A program made the position numbers and the translations under genes. A DNA stretch of 64,000 nucleotides from positions 2,170,001 through 2,234,000 of the forward strand of contig NZ_JAPENY010000003.1 in the NCBI RefSeq assembly GCF_026341825.1, given 5' to 3'. Positions 1-14,261 of the stretch are shown here, one piece after another. Under the pieces are notes generated by a model. It had not been told where the DNA came from. It searched no databases and saw nothing but the letters and a program-made list of their open reading frames with translations. The stretch is from Streptomyces sp. NBC_00620 (GTDB lineage: Bacteria; Actinomycetota; Actinomycetes; Streptomycetales; Streptomycetaceae). Every line of letters starts with the position of its first letter. Within the stretch, counting starts at the first letter, position 1.

Positions 1-1484
1 GCCGCGAGCTGGGCGGCTCGCATCGAGGAGAACAGGCCTAGCGTGCGGCCTCCGGCGGCCTGGATCAGCTCGGTGAGCTCGTCCAGCATGTCCCCGCGGT
101 CACCGTCGCGTGCAGGGCGTGACAGGTGCTTGGCAACGTAGAGGATGCCCTGCCTGGGGTAGTCGAAGGGCGAGCCGACGTCGATGCCCTTCCACTGCGG
201 AAGGTCTTCGCCCTCCGTGCCCTCCGGGGCGAGCCCAAGGGACGCGCCCACTCCGTTGAAGTCGCCGCCGAGCTTCAGCGTCGCGGAGGTCAGGACGACG
301 GAGCGGTCCGTGAAGAGCTTCTCCCTGAGGAGCCCGGACACGTTCATGGGAGCGACGCGCAGCGACGCGCCGAAGCGGTCGTGGCGCTCGTACCAGACGA
401 CGTCCCACTCCGAGCCGTTGGTGATCCGCTCGGACACATCGTGCACGGTCTCCAGCGAGGCGAGTGCCTGCTTGCGTACCGCGTCCTCGTCCTGAACGGA
501 CTTGTCGCGCGTGGAGCCGAGCGCCGAGATCACCGTACGGGCGGCGTCGCGCAGCGCCATCAGCGCGTACCCGAGATCCTCCGGGATCTCCTCCAGGCGC
601 CCGGGCAGGGCCAGCTCCATCAGCCGCTCGAAACCCTCGGAGGCGGTCTGGAGCTGGTCGGCGGCCTTCTCGTTGACGAGCTTCGCGGCGCGACGGACGG
701 CACGGTTGACCTGGCCGGGTGTGAGCTCGCCGGTCGCGACGCCGGTGACCCTGGAGACCAGCTCGTGGGCCTCGTCGACGATCAGCACCTCGTGCATCGG
801 GAGGACCGGCGCGCCCTCGATGGCGTCGATCGCCAGCAGCGCGTGGTTGGTGACGATGACCTCGGCGAGTTTGGCGCGCTCACGGGCCGCCTCGGCGAAA
901 CACTCCGCTCCATAGGCGCACTTGCTGGCGCCCAGGCACTCCCGGGACGACACGGACACCTGGGCCCAGGCACGGTCGGAGACGCCGGGCGTGAGGTCGT
1001 CCCGGTCCCCGGTCTCGGTCTCGTCCGACCAGTCCCGCAGCCGCACCAGGTCCTGGCCGAGCTTGCTGGTGGGAGCGGCCGCCTCGAACTGGTCGAAGAG
1101 GCCCCCGTCCTCTTCCTGGGGCACACCCTCGCGCAGGCGGTGCAGACACAGATAGTTCGACCGGCCCTTGAGCATCGCGAACTCGGGGCGGCGGCGCAGC
1201 AGCGGATGCAGCGCCTCCACGGTCCGTGGAAGGTCACGCTCCACAAGCTGCCGCTGGAGCGCCAGGGTGGCGGTCGCCACGACCACCCGCTCCCCGTGCG
1301 CGAGCGCGGGCACCAGGTAACCGAGCGACTTTCCGGTGCCGGTGCCTGCCTGGACCAGCAGGTGGGAATTGTCGTCGATGGCGCCCGCGACGCTTTCGGC
1401 CATGGTCACCTGGCCAGGGCGCTCCGTACCACCGACGGCAGTGACGGCAGCATGCAGGAGTTCGGGGAGTGAGGGCTCTGTCAT
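1..1484 (-). CDS. DinG/XPD-family ATP-dependent DNA helicase, 3' end cut by window
   Basis: Superfamily 2 helicase of the DinG/XPD type, expected to unwind DNA 5'-3' in repair or replication stress. About 494 residues are visible; the C-terminal part lies beyond base 1. Walker A AGTGTGKS is near residue 46. A four-cysteine iron-sulfur motif is formed by one Cys near residue 112 plus ECLGASKCAYGAEC near residue 180. The DEAH box (IVDEAHEL) is near residue 235 and the helicase motif VVLTSATL near residue 395. The start is the ATG at 1482-1484 giving MTEPSLPELL. It is the last minus-strand gene on the left, 88 bp beyond the siderophore synthetase stop, so it may be transcribed separately. The family call is firm; orthology to E. 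coli DinG is inferred. Confidence 0.9.
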   Translation of the reverse strand, partial: MTEPSLPELLHAAVTAVGGTERPGQVTMAESVAGAIDDNSHLLVQAGTGTGKSLGYLVPALAHGERVVVATATLALQRQLVERDLPRTVEALHPLLRRRPEFAMLKGRSNYLCLHRLREGVPQEEDGGLFDQFEAAAPTSKLGQDLVRLRDWSDETETGDRDDLTPGVSDRAWAQVSVSSRECLGASKCAYGAECFAEAARERAKLAEVIVTNHALLAIDAIEGAPVLPMHEVLIVDEAHELVSRVTGVATGELTPGQVNRAVRRAAKLVNEKAADQLQTASEGFERLMELALPGRLEEIPEDLGYALMALRDAARTVISALGSTRDKSVQDEDAVRKQALASLETVHDVSERITNGSEWDVVWYERHDRFGASLRVAPMNVSGLLREKLFTDRSVVLTSATLKLGGDFNGVGASLGLAPEGTEGEDLPQWKGIDVGSPFDYPRQGILYVAKHLSRPARDGDRGDMLDELTELIQAAGGRTLGLFSSMRAAQLA

Positions 1485-1572
1485 AGCTCTGCCACCCTAC
1501 GGGGCACCACTGACAACCGGGCGATCAAGGTGGGGACGACGGTCGCGATCAAGACGGGCACCGTATGCGTGA

Positions 1573-3861
<2,289 letters not shown>

Positions 3862-3918
3862 GAGCACTCCTCGACAGGGAACCGGATCGGGACGAGCGGT
3901 GTACTAAATGTGACGGCG

Positions 3919-4716
3919 CTACAACAGATCGCGCAGGGCCCGGTCTCGGACCATCAGGGCTGCCCGCTTGTCGGGCAGGTCGACCTCGGCGGAGAACCGA
4001 AAGCCCGCGCTCAGGAAAGCGGAGACGGAGGGGGTGTTGCGAAGGTCGGGTTCCGCGACAACGCGAGCGCACGAGGGGCGCTTGTCGAGTACGAGGTCGG
4101 CGACAGCTCTGAGCAGGGTGGAGCCGAGGCCTCGCCCACGGTTGGCGACACCACCGATGAGGAGGTGGATTCCGGTGTCGTGCGGTCGGGCGGGGTAGTG
4201 GCGCGCCAGGAGGTCCAGGTCCGCGCGGTAGATCTCCCAGTAGCTCATCGGCGTACCCTCCAGCACACCGAGGCAGGGGACGCTGCGTCCGTCCCCGTCC
4301 AGCTGACGACGCAGGTGCTCTTCGGCCACGGACTCGGGCCCCGCCAGCTCCCAGAACGCGGCGACGGCAGGGTCGTTCATCCAGCGGGTGACGAGCGGGA
4401 GATCACGCTCCACGTGTACGGGGACGAGATGGAAGGCGCCCGCGGGAGTCTCGGTCGGCCCCCAGCCGGCTACGCGGTCGAGCAGGTCGTCACCGGCCGG
4501 GGCGACGCCGGTCTTCTCCGTGCCTTTCCGCTCTCCGCCGGCATCGCCGTGAGCCCTGGCTTCCTCGGCGAGTAGCGCGATGAACTCGTCGGGCAGACGC
4601 AGGTCCAGGGTGTCCTCGCTGTCCGCGCCGGCACCAAGGCTCGAACCAGGCCCTGTGTTGGTGCCGAGTTCGGTGACGGAGGCGGTACCGGCGTCGGTGC
4701 TCGCATCGGGAGGCAC
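3919..4716 (-). CDS. Siderophore N-acyltransferase, IucB/RhbD-type GNAT
   Basis: Acyl-CoA-dependent N-acyltransferase expected to acylate an amine or hydroxylamine siderophore precursor. It has 265 aa. The first 85 residues are a poorly conserved, charged and Gly-rich lead. The GNAT core (about 90-260) has the IucB/RhbD-type features FHLVPVHVERDLPLVTRWMN, AFWELAGP, the MSYWEIYRAD block and the acetyl-CoA loop NRGRGLGSTLL. Start GTG 4716 follows AGAGGAG by 7 nt. It lies 39 bp after the IucA-like gene and 57 bp before the IucC-like gene, so the three are probably one transcript. No flavin N-hydroxylase is present nearby, so whether the substrate is hydroxylated first is open. Confidence 0.85.
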   Translation of the reverse strand: MPPDASTDAGTASVTELGTNTGPGSSLGAGADSEDTLDLRLPDEFIALLAEEARAHGDAGGERKGTEKTGVAPAGDDLLDRVAGWGPTETPAGAFHLVPVHVERDLPLVTRWMNDPAVAAFWELAGPESVAEEHLRRQLDGDGRSVPCLGVLEGTPMSYWEIYRADLDLLARHYPARPHDTGIHLLIGGVANRGRGLGSTLLRAVADLVLDKRPSCARVVAEPDLRNTPSVSAFLSAGFRFSAEVDLPDKRAALMVRDRALRDLL

Positions 4717-4755
4717 GGCGACGCTCCTCTCAGGAGACGGGGTGGGTCATGTTCC

Positions 4756-6816
4756 TCAGGAATGAAGGGGGTTGGTGATGGTGACGTAGACGGACTGGGT
4801 GTCGACGGGACCGACTAGTTCGTCGAGGCCGTGCAGTCGGGTGAGCAGGTTGGCCTTGCAGCGCAGGACGCGTGAGTCGAGCAGGTGGGCGGGCAGGGAT
4901 GTACGCAGCCGAGCCGGCCCGGTGGCCACGTCGGTGAGGAAGCGGCGGAATGCTGCGAGCAACAGCTCTTCGTCGGCCAGGTGTTGGGAGCCGAATGCGC
5001 CGATGAGACCGAGCACGTTGTTGATCGCGAGGTAGTAGGCGAAGCGTTCGTCGGTGACCTCGTCGGAGACGAACGTGTCGCTGCGTTCGCCGATGCCGGG
5101 CAGCCGGGCGTCGAGTTCCGCGCGCCGTGACTCGCGGAAGTAGTAGCCCTGGTTGTCGCGGTAGCGGCCGCCCGTGGGCCACCCCTCGGGATCCAGCAGA
5201 AGCAGCGTGTTCTGCTGGTGCGCTTCCAGGGCGATCCCCGCCTCGCCGTCCAGCCAGAGCACGGGGCGTACGACCTGCTCCAGGTAGCGCAGGAACCACT
5301 CGGTGGCGACGGCACCGCGGGGACGGCCGGTGTGGCCGGCGAGACGGGTGACGATCTCGGCGAGCCGGGACCGCATCAAGGGCCTGCCCTGCGTCTGGTC
5401 CCGCGTGCCGGATTGGGCGTGGGGCCTGGGTGAGACCAGTCCCGCGATGCAGCCGGCGTCGTCCGTCGGGCCGAACGGGTTGTGGCGGATCATCACGTCG
5501 AGCCCTGGCAAGGGAGTGCCGTCCGGGCCGTCGACGGCCAGCCAGGCCGGGTCGCGGACGATGTCGAAGCCCGGGTGGACGGCCTGCCACTGCTTGAACA
5601 GGCCGCTGCGCAGCAGACGGTGGACCTCCACGCCACGGTGGAGTTCCTTGCGGAGGTTCTCACGACGGGAGTTGGTGATGCGCACGCCCAGCGACAGCTT
5701 CAGCATCGCGGGGGCGCCGGAGCGGTAGAGAGTGCGGACCGAGGAGGTGGGGTGCCAGGCGGAGCCATGTGGGCCGAGGTCTTGGAGCAGTCCCGCGTCC
5801 AGCAGGGCCGCGATCTCGGGACGGTGCCGGATCTCGCTCATCTGCCAGGGGTGCATTGGTAGGGCGGCGTACCCGTCGGGGAGCGACAGCCCGGCGCCGG
5901 CCAGCCGTGCCGTGAGCTGTTCCGCGGTGACGGGGCGGCCGCGTTCCGTCCACGCCGAGTCGGCCGCCAGCACAGAGGGCGCCACGGCCATCCAGTGCAG
6001 CGGGAAGGAGCCGCGCAACTCCGGTGAGTACAGCTGGGCTTCGGCCTCGGAAAGTCCCTCCCGGCTCTTCGGGGTGGGATGCAGCGGGTGTCCGAGCAGG
6101 AGCGCCTGCTCGGCGGTGAGGAAGAGGTCGGGCTCGTCGGCGAGGTGTTCCCTGCGGTCACTGATGAACACGGCGGTACGCCGAACCGAGTCGGCGACAC
6201 GGCCGACCAGATCGGCACCGTCACCGGCAGGGCTGTGCGAAACCCCCGCTTCGGGGCGGGGCGCGCTGGCTCCGCGAGGTGTTCCGGCGGGTGTGGCGGC
6301 CGCGGCAAACGTCGCGGCCGTGGCGGGCATGGCGGGCGCGGCGGGCGTGGCGGCTGCAGCGTCCGTGTTGGCTGTCGGCGCAGCGGTGACCGCTTGTCGC
6401 GCGAACAGTGCCGCGACCGTGACCGCGTCGGCGGGGGGTGCCTCATCGGGAGCGTCGGCGAGGTAGGGGAGGCCGAAGCGGTGCCAGCCGGTGGGGGACC
6501 AGTAGTGGACGGGGGTGAGCAGGGTCGTGGCGCTGGCCGGGAGGGCGATGCGGAGGGTGCCGTCCTCGGGGGCGGGCAGGTTGTTCTCCCGTACCCAGCA
6601 GCGCAGCAGGTTCTCGACGGCCGCCGCCTGGGCCGCGGTATGCGGGTCGGGGTGCTCCAACAGATCGGCGGTGACGCCGCGCAGCCGCTCGGACTCCCGG
6701 GCCCCTTCCTTCTGACGAGGGACCGATTCGGCCCGGGGCACGAGCGGGGTCTGCGTGCCATGGGCCGCTCGCTCGTGGGTGTGGGGACGACCGTCGGGTG
6801 CGGGGGTGGCGTTCAA
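4756..6816 (-). CDS. NIS siderophore synthetase, IucA/RhbC-like
   Basis: IucA/IucC-family ATP-dependent ligase, probably the first condensation onto citrate. It has 686 aa. Core motifs are LPMHPWQMSE, the ATP loop HPTSSVRTLYRS (characteristic of type A enzymes), KLSLGVRITN, ALEAHQQNTLLLLD and the acid block ELDARLPGIGE. A stretch near residues 155-200 is Ala/Pro-rich. I choose the TTG start at 6816 because AAGGA lies 7 nt upstream. The same frame stays open to 7188 but that part is Pro/Arg-rich and does not resemble the family. The stop is 39 bp before the acyltransferase start. Confidence in family is high, in the start moderate. Confidence 0.87.
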   Translation of the reverse strand: MNATPAPDGRPHTHERAAHGTQTPLVPRAESVPRQKEGARESERLRGVTADLLEHPDPHTAAQAAAVENLLRCWVRENNLPAPEDGTLRIALPASATTLLTPVHYWSPTGWHRFGLPYLADAPDEAPPADAVTVAALFARQAVTAAPTANTDAAAATPAAPAMPATAATFAAAATPAGTPRGASAPRPEAGVSHSPAGDGADLVGRVADSVRRTAVFISDRREHLADEPDLFLTAEQALLLGHPLHPTPKSREGLSEAEAQLYSPELRGSFPLHWMAVAPSVLAADSAWTERGRPVTAEQLTARLAGAGLSLPDGYAALPMHPWQMSEIRHRPEIAALLDAGLLQDLGPHGSAWHPTSSVRTLYRSGAPAMLKLSLGVRITNSRRENLRKELHRGVEVHRLLRSGLFKQWQAVHPGFDIVRDPAWLAVDGPDGTPLPGLDVMIRHNPFGPTDDAGCIAGLVSPRPHAQSGTRDQTQGRPLMRSRLAEIVTRLAGHTGRPRGAVATEWFLRYLEQVVRPVLWLDGEAGIALEAHQQNTLLLLDPEGWPTGGRYRDNQGYYFRESRRAELDARLPGIGERSDTFVSDEVTDERFAYYLAINNVLGLIGAFGSQHLADEELLLAAFRRFLTDVATGPARLRTSLPAHLLDSRVLRCKANLLTRLHGLDELVGPVDTQSVYVTITNPLHS

Positions 6817-7306
6817 GAGAGTTCCTTGTGGAGTCGTTCGGGCTCGTGCGGCGACGAACCGGGGCGGTACGGGGGTGCGTCGGGCCTTTGGCGTTCCTGG
6901 TGGATTCGGATGGGGGCGGGGTGGGAGTGGGGCGGCGACTCGGTGCCGGTGGTGCGGGGTCGGTATGACGGACCGACTTCCACTGGGCGACGAGGTGGGC
7001 GGTGCTGCTCCACGTGGTCGCTCGCAACTGGTGGGAGCCGGGATGGGCAGGAGCAGGGCGTCCATACAGGACAGGCCCCCGTAAGGGCCCCGGCTTCGTA
7101 GGGCGGAGCCAAGCGCCGTGCGGCGCACTCCCAAGACGCACTCCTCGCGCTCCAACGCCGCGAGCACCGTGCGGTCCCTCGGTGTCATCGGTGTCGTCGA
7201 TGTTCTCGGTCACTGCACCACCCCTCCGCCGCCCCAGCGACCCGGGCCGTCCAGCACCCGAGCGGGCACAACGACGGAACGGCCCGAGAGCCCGGCCACT
7301 GCCGCC
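6817..7306. other. 490-bp gap between aminotransferase and IucA-like gene
   Basis: No convincing gene. The IucA frame remains open through most of it on the minus strand but the codons give low-complexity Pro/Arg/Ser text. A short inverted repeat (GGCCC at about 7074-7078 with GGGCC at about 7085-7089) is the only structure seen. I found no DtxR/DmdR-type iron box (a 19-bp TTAGGTTAGG-like palindrome). The gap is large for an operon, so the synthetases may have their own promoter here. Confidence 0.5.
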
Positions 7307-8905
7307 CTATCCGGCGGGTCCGTCCCGGACATCACCGGGATCCCGAGCCTGACCGCAAGACGCGTCCTCCCCGCCAGGCCCGCCTCCGTCACCGGGCCCA
7401 CCTCCACCACACATCCCGCCGCCACCGCGTCCCCGCGCCACCGCCCCCACCGCGTCCGCAAGCCGGTCGAGTACTGCGGCTGCCTGTTCGTCGCTGATGG
7501 TCAGCGGGGGGAGGAGTCGCACCACGCTGGCGTGGCGGCCGCCCAGTTCCACGATCAAGCCCCGGCGGAGGCACTCGCGTTGGACGGCGGCCGCGAGTTC
7601 GGGGGCGGCGGGTCGGGAACCGCCGGCAGCGGGGTTCGGGGCCGCTTCGGGGTCCACCAGCTCGACGCCGATCATCAGTCCCCGGCCGCGTACGTCTCCG
7701 ATGCAGGAGAACTCGTCGGCCAGTGCGCGGAGTTGGGCGAGCATGCGAGCGCCCAGAGTGCCCGCGCGTTCGGCGAGGTGGTTTTCGCGGACGTAGGAGA
7801 GGGTTGCCGTGCCGGCGGCCATGGCGAGCTGGTTGCCGCGGAACGTGCCCGCGTGGGCGCCGGGTTGCCAGACGTCGAGGTCGTCGCGGTAGACGACGAC
7901 GGCGAGTGGCAGGCTTCCGCCGATCGCCTTGGACAGGACCATGACGTCCGGCGTGATCCCGCTGTGTTCGACCGCCCAGAAGGTCCCGGTCCTGCCGACG
8001 CCGGTCTGGACCTCGTCCGCGATCAAGGGGATGGACCGTGACGCGGTGATCTCACGCATCCGGCGCATCCACGCGTCGGGCGCCGGAATCACCCCGCCCT
8101 CGCCCTGGACGGGTTCGAGGATCATCCCGGCGGGCTGCGGAACGCCCGACTTGGGGTCGTCGAGCATGGACTCGGTCCAGCGCGCCGCCAGTTCGGCGCC
8201 GCGGTCACCGCCGGTGCCGAACGGGCAGCGGTAGTCCTGCGGATAGGGAAGGCGTGCGACACGTACGTCGGTCGCGCCCCCGGATGCGTCGAGCGCCCCC
8301 GCGGTCATCCCGTGGTAGGCGCCGGTGAACGCGAGTATTCCGGTGCGTCCGGTCGCCGCGCGCACCAGTTTGAACGCGGCTTCCACCGCGTCCGTCCCGG
8401 CAGGTCCGCAGAACTGCACCCGGGCGCGGGCGGCGAACTCGGGCGGCAGCGTGCGGAACAGCTCGGTGGTGAAGGCGTCCTTGACGGGTGTGGCGAGGTC
8501 GAGGACGTGGAGCGGGGCTCCGGAGTCGAGGACTTTCCTGATCGCCTCCAGGACCACGGGGTGGTTGTGTCCCAGGGCCAGGGTCCCGGCGCCGGACAGG
8601 CAGTCGAGGTAGCGGCGACCGTCGGCGCCCTCGATCGTCAGGCCGCGCGCACGCACGGGGACGATCGGCAGGGCGCGTGCGTAGGTGCGCGCCGCGGACT
8701 CGCGCGCGGACTGGCGCCGCAAGATCCCTTCGTGCGCCGCGCGCGCCCCCTCGGAGGCGCGGGACGCACTCTTTTGCGCCCCCACGGAAGCGCAGGACAT
8801 GCCTTCACGCGCCCCTTGGGCCCCGCCGAGAACGCCGGGCGCCCCCTCCCGCGTCTCCTCGGGCTCTCGCCCCACCGGCACCACCGCAGACTCGGTCACG
8901 GCCAC
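7307..8905 (-). CDS. Class III PLP aminotransferase, diaminobutyrate-2-oxoglutarate type
   Basis: Ornithine/diaminobutyrate aminotransferase family (RhbA/DatA/EctB-like), expected to make L-2,4-diaminobutyrate from aspartate semialdehyde and glutamate. It has 532 aa. PLP-fold motifs are LSGAGTLALGHNHP, FCGPAGTDAVEAAFK, AFTGAYHGMTAGAL, the EPVQGEGG loop, IADEVQTGVGRTG (with the cofactor Asp) and MVLSKAIGGSLPLAV (Lys forms the Schiff base). The N-terminal 75 residues are variable and the last 45 are Gly-rich. Start GTG 8905 has GGGAGG 10 nt upstream; GTG 8899 is an alternative. It heads the siderophore set, so its product probably feeds the synthetases. The usual partner, a diaminobutyrate decarboxylase, is not in the window. 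Confidence 0.87.
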   Translation of the reverse strand: MAVTESAVVPVGREPEETREGAPGVLGGAQGAREGMSCASVGAQKSASRASEGARAAHEGILRRQSARESAARTYARALPIVPVRARGLTIEGADGRRYLDCLSGAGTLALGHNHPVVLEAIRKVLDSGAPLHVLDLATPVKDAFTTELFRTLPPEFAARARVQFCGPAGTDAVEAAFKLVRAATGRTGILAFTGAYHGMTAGALDASGGATDVRVARLPYPQDYRCPFGTGGDRGAELAARWTESMLDDPKSGVPQPAGMILEPVQGEGGVIPAPDAWMRRMREITASRSIPLIADEVQTGVGRTGTFWAVEHSGITPDVMVLSKAIGGSLPLAVVVYRDDLDVWQPGAHAGTFRGNQLAMAAGTATLSYVRENHLAERAGTLGARMLAQLRALADEFSCIGDVRGRGLMIGVELVDPEAAPNPAAGGSRPAAPELAAAVQRECLRRGLIVELGGRHASVVRLLPPLTISDEQAAAVLDRLADAVGAVARGRGGGGMCGGGGPGDGGGPGGEDASCGQARDPGDVRDGPAG

Positions 8906-9232
8906 GACTTCAGGTCCTCCCGCTGTCCAGAGGCGAGTTGGCGGAGGGTCCCGAACGCATGCGGCAGGTCCCCCGTACGTACCAACGACGCCGCCCGCGC
9001 GGGGAAGCGGGTGACTCGAAAATCCCTGCCGTGACGGAACCGCTGCCGGTCCGGACCAGGGCGGGGTGCGGCAGCACCAGCGCATCCGGCGCTCTCCGAC
9101 GCTCGCGTGCCGCCGTGGCGGAAGCGCAGGAAGGGTACGGACCCGGCCCGAGGATCAAGGCCGGCAGGAAGAGGGCAAGGTCACAGCCCTGCCCACTGCT
9201 GCTCCTTTGTCCGACTGCCCTAACATCCGAGC
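8906..9232. other. Divergent intergenic region, aminotransferase / mutA
   Basis: Promoter region for both directions. On the plus strand TAACAT at 9221-9226 ends exactly 6 nt before the mutA ATG and no ribosome-binding site is visible, suggesting a leaderless mutA transcript. On the minus strand GGGAGG precedes the aminotransferase start. No iron box seen. Confidence 0.5.
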
Positions 9233-11037
9233 ATGACGGTCCTGCCCGACGACGGGCTTTCGCTCGCCTCCGAGTTCCCTGACGCCACGCACGAGCAGTG
9301 GCAGCACCTAGTCGCGGGCGTACTGCGCAAATCGGGCAGGGAAGTTCCGGACACGGCAGCCGAGGAGGCTCTGTCCACCGCGCTGGAGGACGGGCTCGGT
9401 ATCCGGCCCCTGTACTCCGCGCACGACCCCGCGCCCGATCCCGGCCTTCCCGGTTTCGCCCCCTTCGTCCGCGGTGGCCGTGCCGAGGGGAGCACCGTCG
9501 GCGGCTGGGACGTACGCCAGCAGCACACGGCCGTCGACGGCGACGCGGTGCTCGCGGACCTGGAGAACGGCGTCACCTCGCTCTGGCTGGTCACCGGTGC
9601 GGGCGGCATCCCGGTGTCCTCGCTCGGCCCCGTCCTCGACGGCGTCTACCTCGACCTGGCCCCCGTGGTCCTCGACGCGGGCCGTGATGTCGAGTCCGCC
9701 GCACGGGAGTTGCTGCGGCTGTACGAGGAGCGGGGTGTCGCCAAGGAGGCGGCGCGCGGCAACCTGGGGGCGGACCCGCTGGGCCACCAGGCCCGTACGG
9801 GGGAAGAGCCGTTCGACTTCGCGCCGGTCGCCGGCCTAGCGCGGTTGTGTGCCGAGGAGTACCCGGGGCTGCGGGCGCTGACTGTGGACGCGTTGCCGTA
9901 CCACGAGGCCGGTGGCTCCGCCGCTCAGGAGTTGGGCTGCTCGCTGGCGACCGGCGTCGCCTATCTGCGGCAGCTGGACGAGGCGGGGCTGTCGGTCGAA
10001 CACGCCTGCGCTCAGCTGGAGTTCCGGTACGCGGCCACCGCCGACCAGTTCCTGACGATCGCCAAACTGCGGGCGGCCCGCAGGCTGTGGGCGCGCGTGA
10101 CCGAAGTCTGCGGTGCCCCGGTCGGGCAGCTCCAGCATGCCGTGACCTCGCCCGTGATGATGGCGCGGCGGGATCCGTGGGTGAACATGCTGCGTACGAC
10201 GGTCGCCACGCTGGCCGCAGGGGTCGGCGGCGCCGACGCCGTCACCGTGCTGCCCTTCGACCACGCCATCGGTCTGCCGGACGCGTTCGCCCGGCGGATC
10301 GCCCGCAACACCTCGACGATCCTGGTCGAGGAGTCGCACCTGGCGCGGGTGATCGACCCGGCGGGCGGCTCCTGGTACGTGGAGCGGCTCACCGACGAAC
10401 TCGCCCACGCGGGCTGGGAGTTCTTCCAGTGGATCGAGCGGGCGGGCGGCCAGGCGGAGGCCCTTCGTTCGGGCCGGCTCGGTCAGGAACTGGCGAAGAC
10501 GTGGGAGGCGCGGAGTGCGAAGCTCGCCAAGCGGCGTGAGCCCGTGACCGGCGTCAGCGAGTTCCCGAACCTCGCCGAGCGCCCCGTGGAGCGCGTTCCA
10601 GCGCCCGTTCCTCCCGCCGGCGGGCTCCCCCGGGTGCGGCGCGACGAGGCGTACGAGACGCTGCGCGCCCGATCGGACGCCCACCTGGCGGCGACCGGGT
10701 CCCGGCCGCGGATCTTCCTGGCCGCCATGGGGCCCGCCGCCGCCCACACCGCTCGCCTCACCTTTGCGTCGAACCTGTTCCAGGCCGGTGGCATCGAGCC
10801 GGTCACGGAGGGCACGTTCGAGGACAGCGGTGCCACCGAGGTCTGCCTGTGCTCGAGCGACGCGCTGTACGAGGAACAGGCCGCGGAAACCGCCGGGGCC
10901 CTCAGGGCGGCGGGCGCCGGGCATGTGTTCCTCGCCGGCCGGCCCGGGCAGTACCCCGGTGTCGACGGCTATGTCTTCGCGGGCTGTGACACCGTCACCG
11001 TGCTCTCCACCGCACTTGACCGTATGGGAGTGTCCTG

Positions 11038-11038
<1 letters not shown>
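9233..11038 (+). CDS. mutA: Methylmalonyl-CoA mutase small subunit
   Basis: Beta (small) subunit of the heterodimeric B12-dependent mutase that interconverts succinyl-CoA and methylmalonyl-CoA, linking the TCA cycle to propionate metabolism and polyketide extender supply. It has 601 aa. The barrel domain is recognisable by IRPLYSAHD, the LEFRYAATADQFLTIAKLRA block, the HAIGLPDAFARRIARNTS block and IDPAGGSWYVE. The C-terminal part (about 480-600) is a cobalamin-binding-like fold lacking the catalytic DxHxxG, as normal for the small subunit. Start ATG 9233 has no Shine-Dalgarno but a -10-like TAACAT 6 nt away. The stop overlaps the mutB ATG by one base, so translation is coupled. Confidence 0.95.
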
Positions 11039-13196
<2,158 letters not shown>

Positions 13197-13200
<4 letters not shown>

Positions 13201-14189
13201 TCGATGTCGACACCTATGTGAAGGGCGTACTCGACGGGAAGCGGGCGCTGGTGGCCCGCGCCATCACGCTCGTCGAATCGACGAAGCCCCAACACCGGGT
13301 CATGGCACAGGAGTTGCTGACCGAGCTGCTGCCGCACAGCGGGAAAGCGCGACGGATCGGCATCAGCGGTGTGCCGGGCGTGGGCAAGTCGACGTTCATC
13401 GACGCGTTCGGCACGCTGCTCACCTCGCTCGGGTTCCGGGTCGCGGTGCTCGCGGTCGATCCGTCGTCGAGCCGGACGGGCGGGTCGATCCTCGGCGACA
13501 AGACGCGCATGGAGCGGCTGGCCGTCGACCCGGCGGCGTTCGTACGGCCCTCCCCCACCGCCGGCACGCTCGGCGGGGTGGCGAAGGCGACCCGGGAGTC
13601 GATCGTGGTGATGGAGGCGGCGGGCTACGACGTCGTACTCGTGGAGACGGTCGGTGTCGGCCAGTCCGAGACCGCCGTCGCCAACATGGTCGACTCCTTC
13701 CTCCTCCTGACCCTCGCCCGCACCGGCGACCAGTTGCAGGGCATCAAGAAGGGCGTCCTGGAACTCGCGGACGTCATCGCCGTCAACAAGGCGGACGGCC
13801 CGCACGAGCGCGACGCCCGGGGCGCGGCAAGGGAGTTGGCGGGCGCGCTGCGGCTGATGCACCCCGTCGACGCCGCCTGGACCCCACCGGTGCTGAGCTG
13901 CAGCGCCCGCGAGGGAACGGGCCTGGACACGGTCTGGGAACGCCTGGAACAACACCGGTCGCTGTTGGACTCCACCGGCCGCCTAGCCACCAAGCGCCGC
14001 AACCAACAGGTGGACTGGACCTGGACGATGGTCCGCGACGAACTCCTCGGCCGCCTGCACTCAGATCCGGCCGTACGTGCGCTGGCTCCCGACCTCGAAC
14101 GCCAGGTACGCGAGGGCGAGTTGACAGCAACCCTGGCGGCAGAGGAAATCCTGCGAGCATTCGAATCCCGGCCAACCGACTTGCCCTAA
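13197..14189 (+). CDS. meaB: MeaB-type G-protein chaperone of methylmalonyl-CoA mutase
   Basis: G3E-family GTPase that gates adenosylcobalamin loading and protects the mutase from inactivation. It has 330 aa. The P-loop GVPGVGKST lies near residue 58, followed by VDPSSSRTGGSILGDKTRM, the VETVGVGQSE switch and VNKADG for guanine recognition. The start is a GTG in the sequence GTGA, overlapping the mutB stop. The same frame runs much further upstream through mutB but those codons do not encode a MeaB-like protein. It is the last gene of the operon; a dispersed-type repeat begins directly after the stop. Confidence 0.95.
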
Positions 14190-14236
14190 GGGGCGCGGGG
14201 AACTGCGCGACCAGCCCCCACCGGGCCGCAGACGAA
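14190..14236 (+). repeat. Copy of a common Streptomyces intergenic repeat (recalled family)
   Basis: Immediately after the meaB stop the sequence runs AGGGGCGCGGGGAACTGCGC and then CGACCAGCCCCCACC. From memory, near-identical copies follow gene ends throughout many Streptomyces genomes. No second copy is seen in this window. Function unknown; it contains GC-rich self-complementary segments and may act in termination. Confidence 0.55.
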
Positions 14237-14261
14237 AATCGACGCATCCAACCCCCACCCC

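Noticed and set aside
126..1472. 448-codon open frame on the plus strand
   Set aside because: Antisense to the DinG-type helicase, whose motifs are clear. GC-rich codon bias keeps the opposite frame open; the product matches nothing.
6817..7188. N-terminal extension of the IucA-like protein
   Set aside because: Low-complexity codons, weaker ribosome-binding sites; TTG 6816 with AAGGA fits better and gives the family length.
6817..9232. Iron-box (DtxR/DmdR) operator for the siderophore cluster
   Set aside because: Searched by eye for a TTAGGTTAGG-type palindrome; only CCCTAACAT near 9219 resembles a half and it belongs to the mutA -10.
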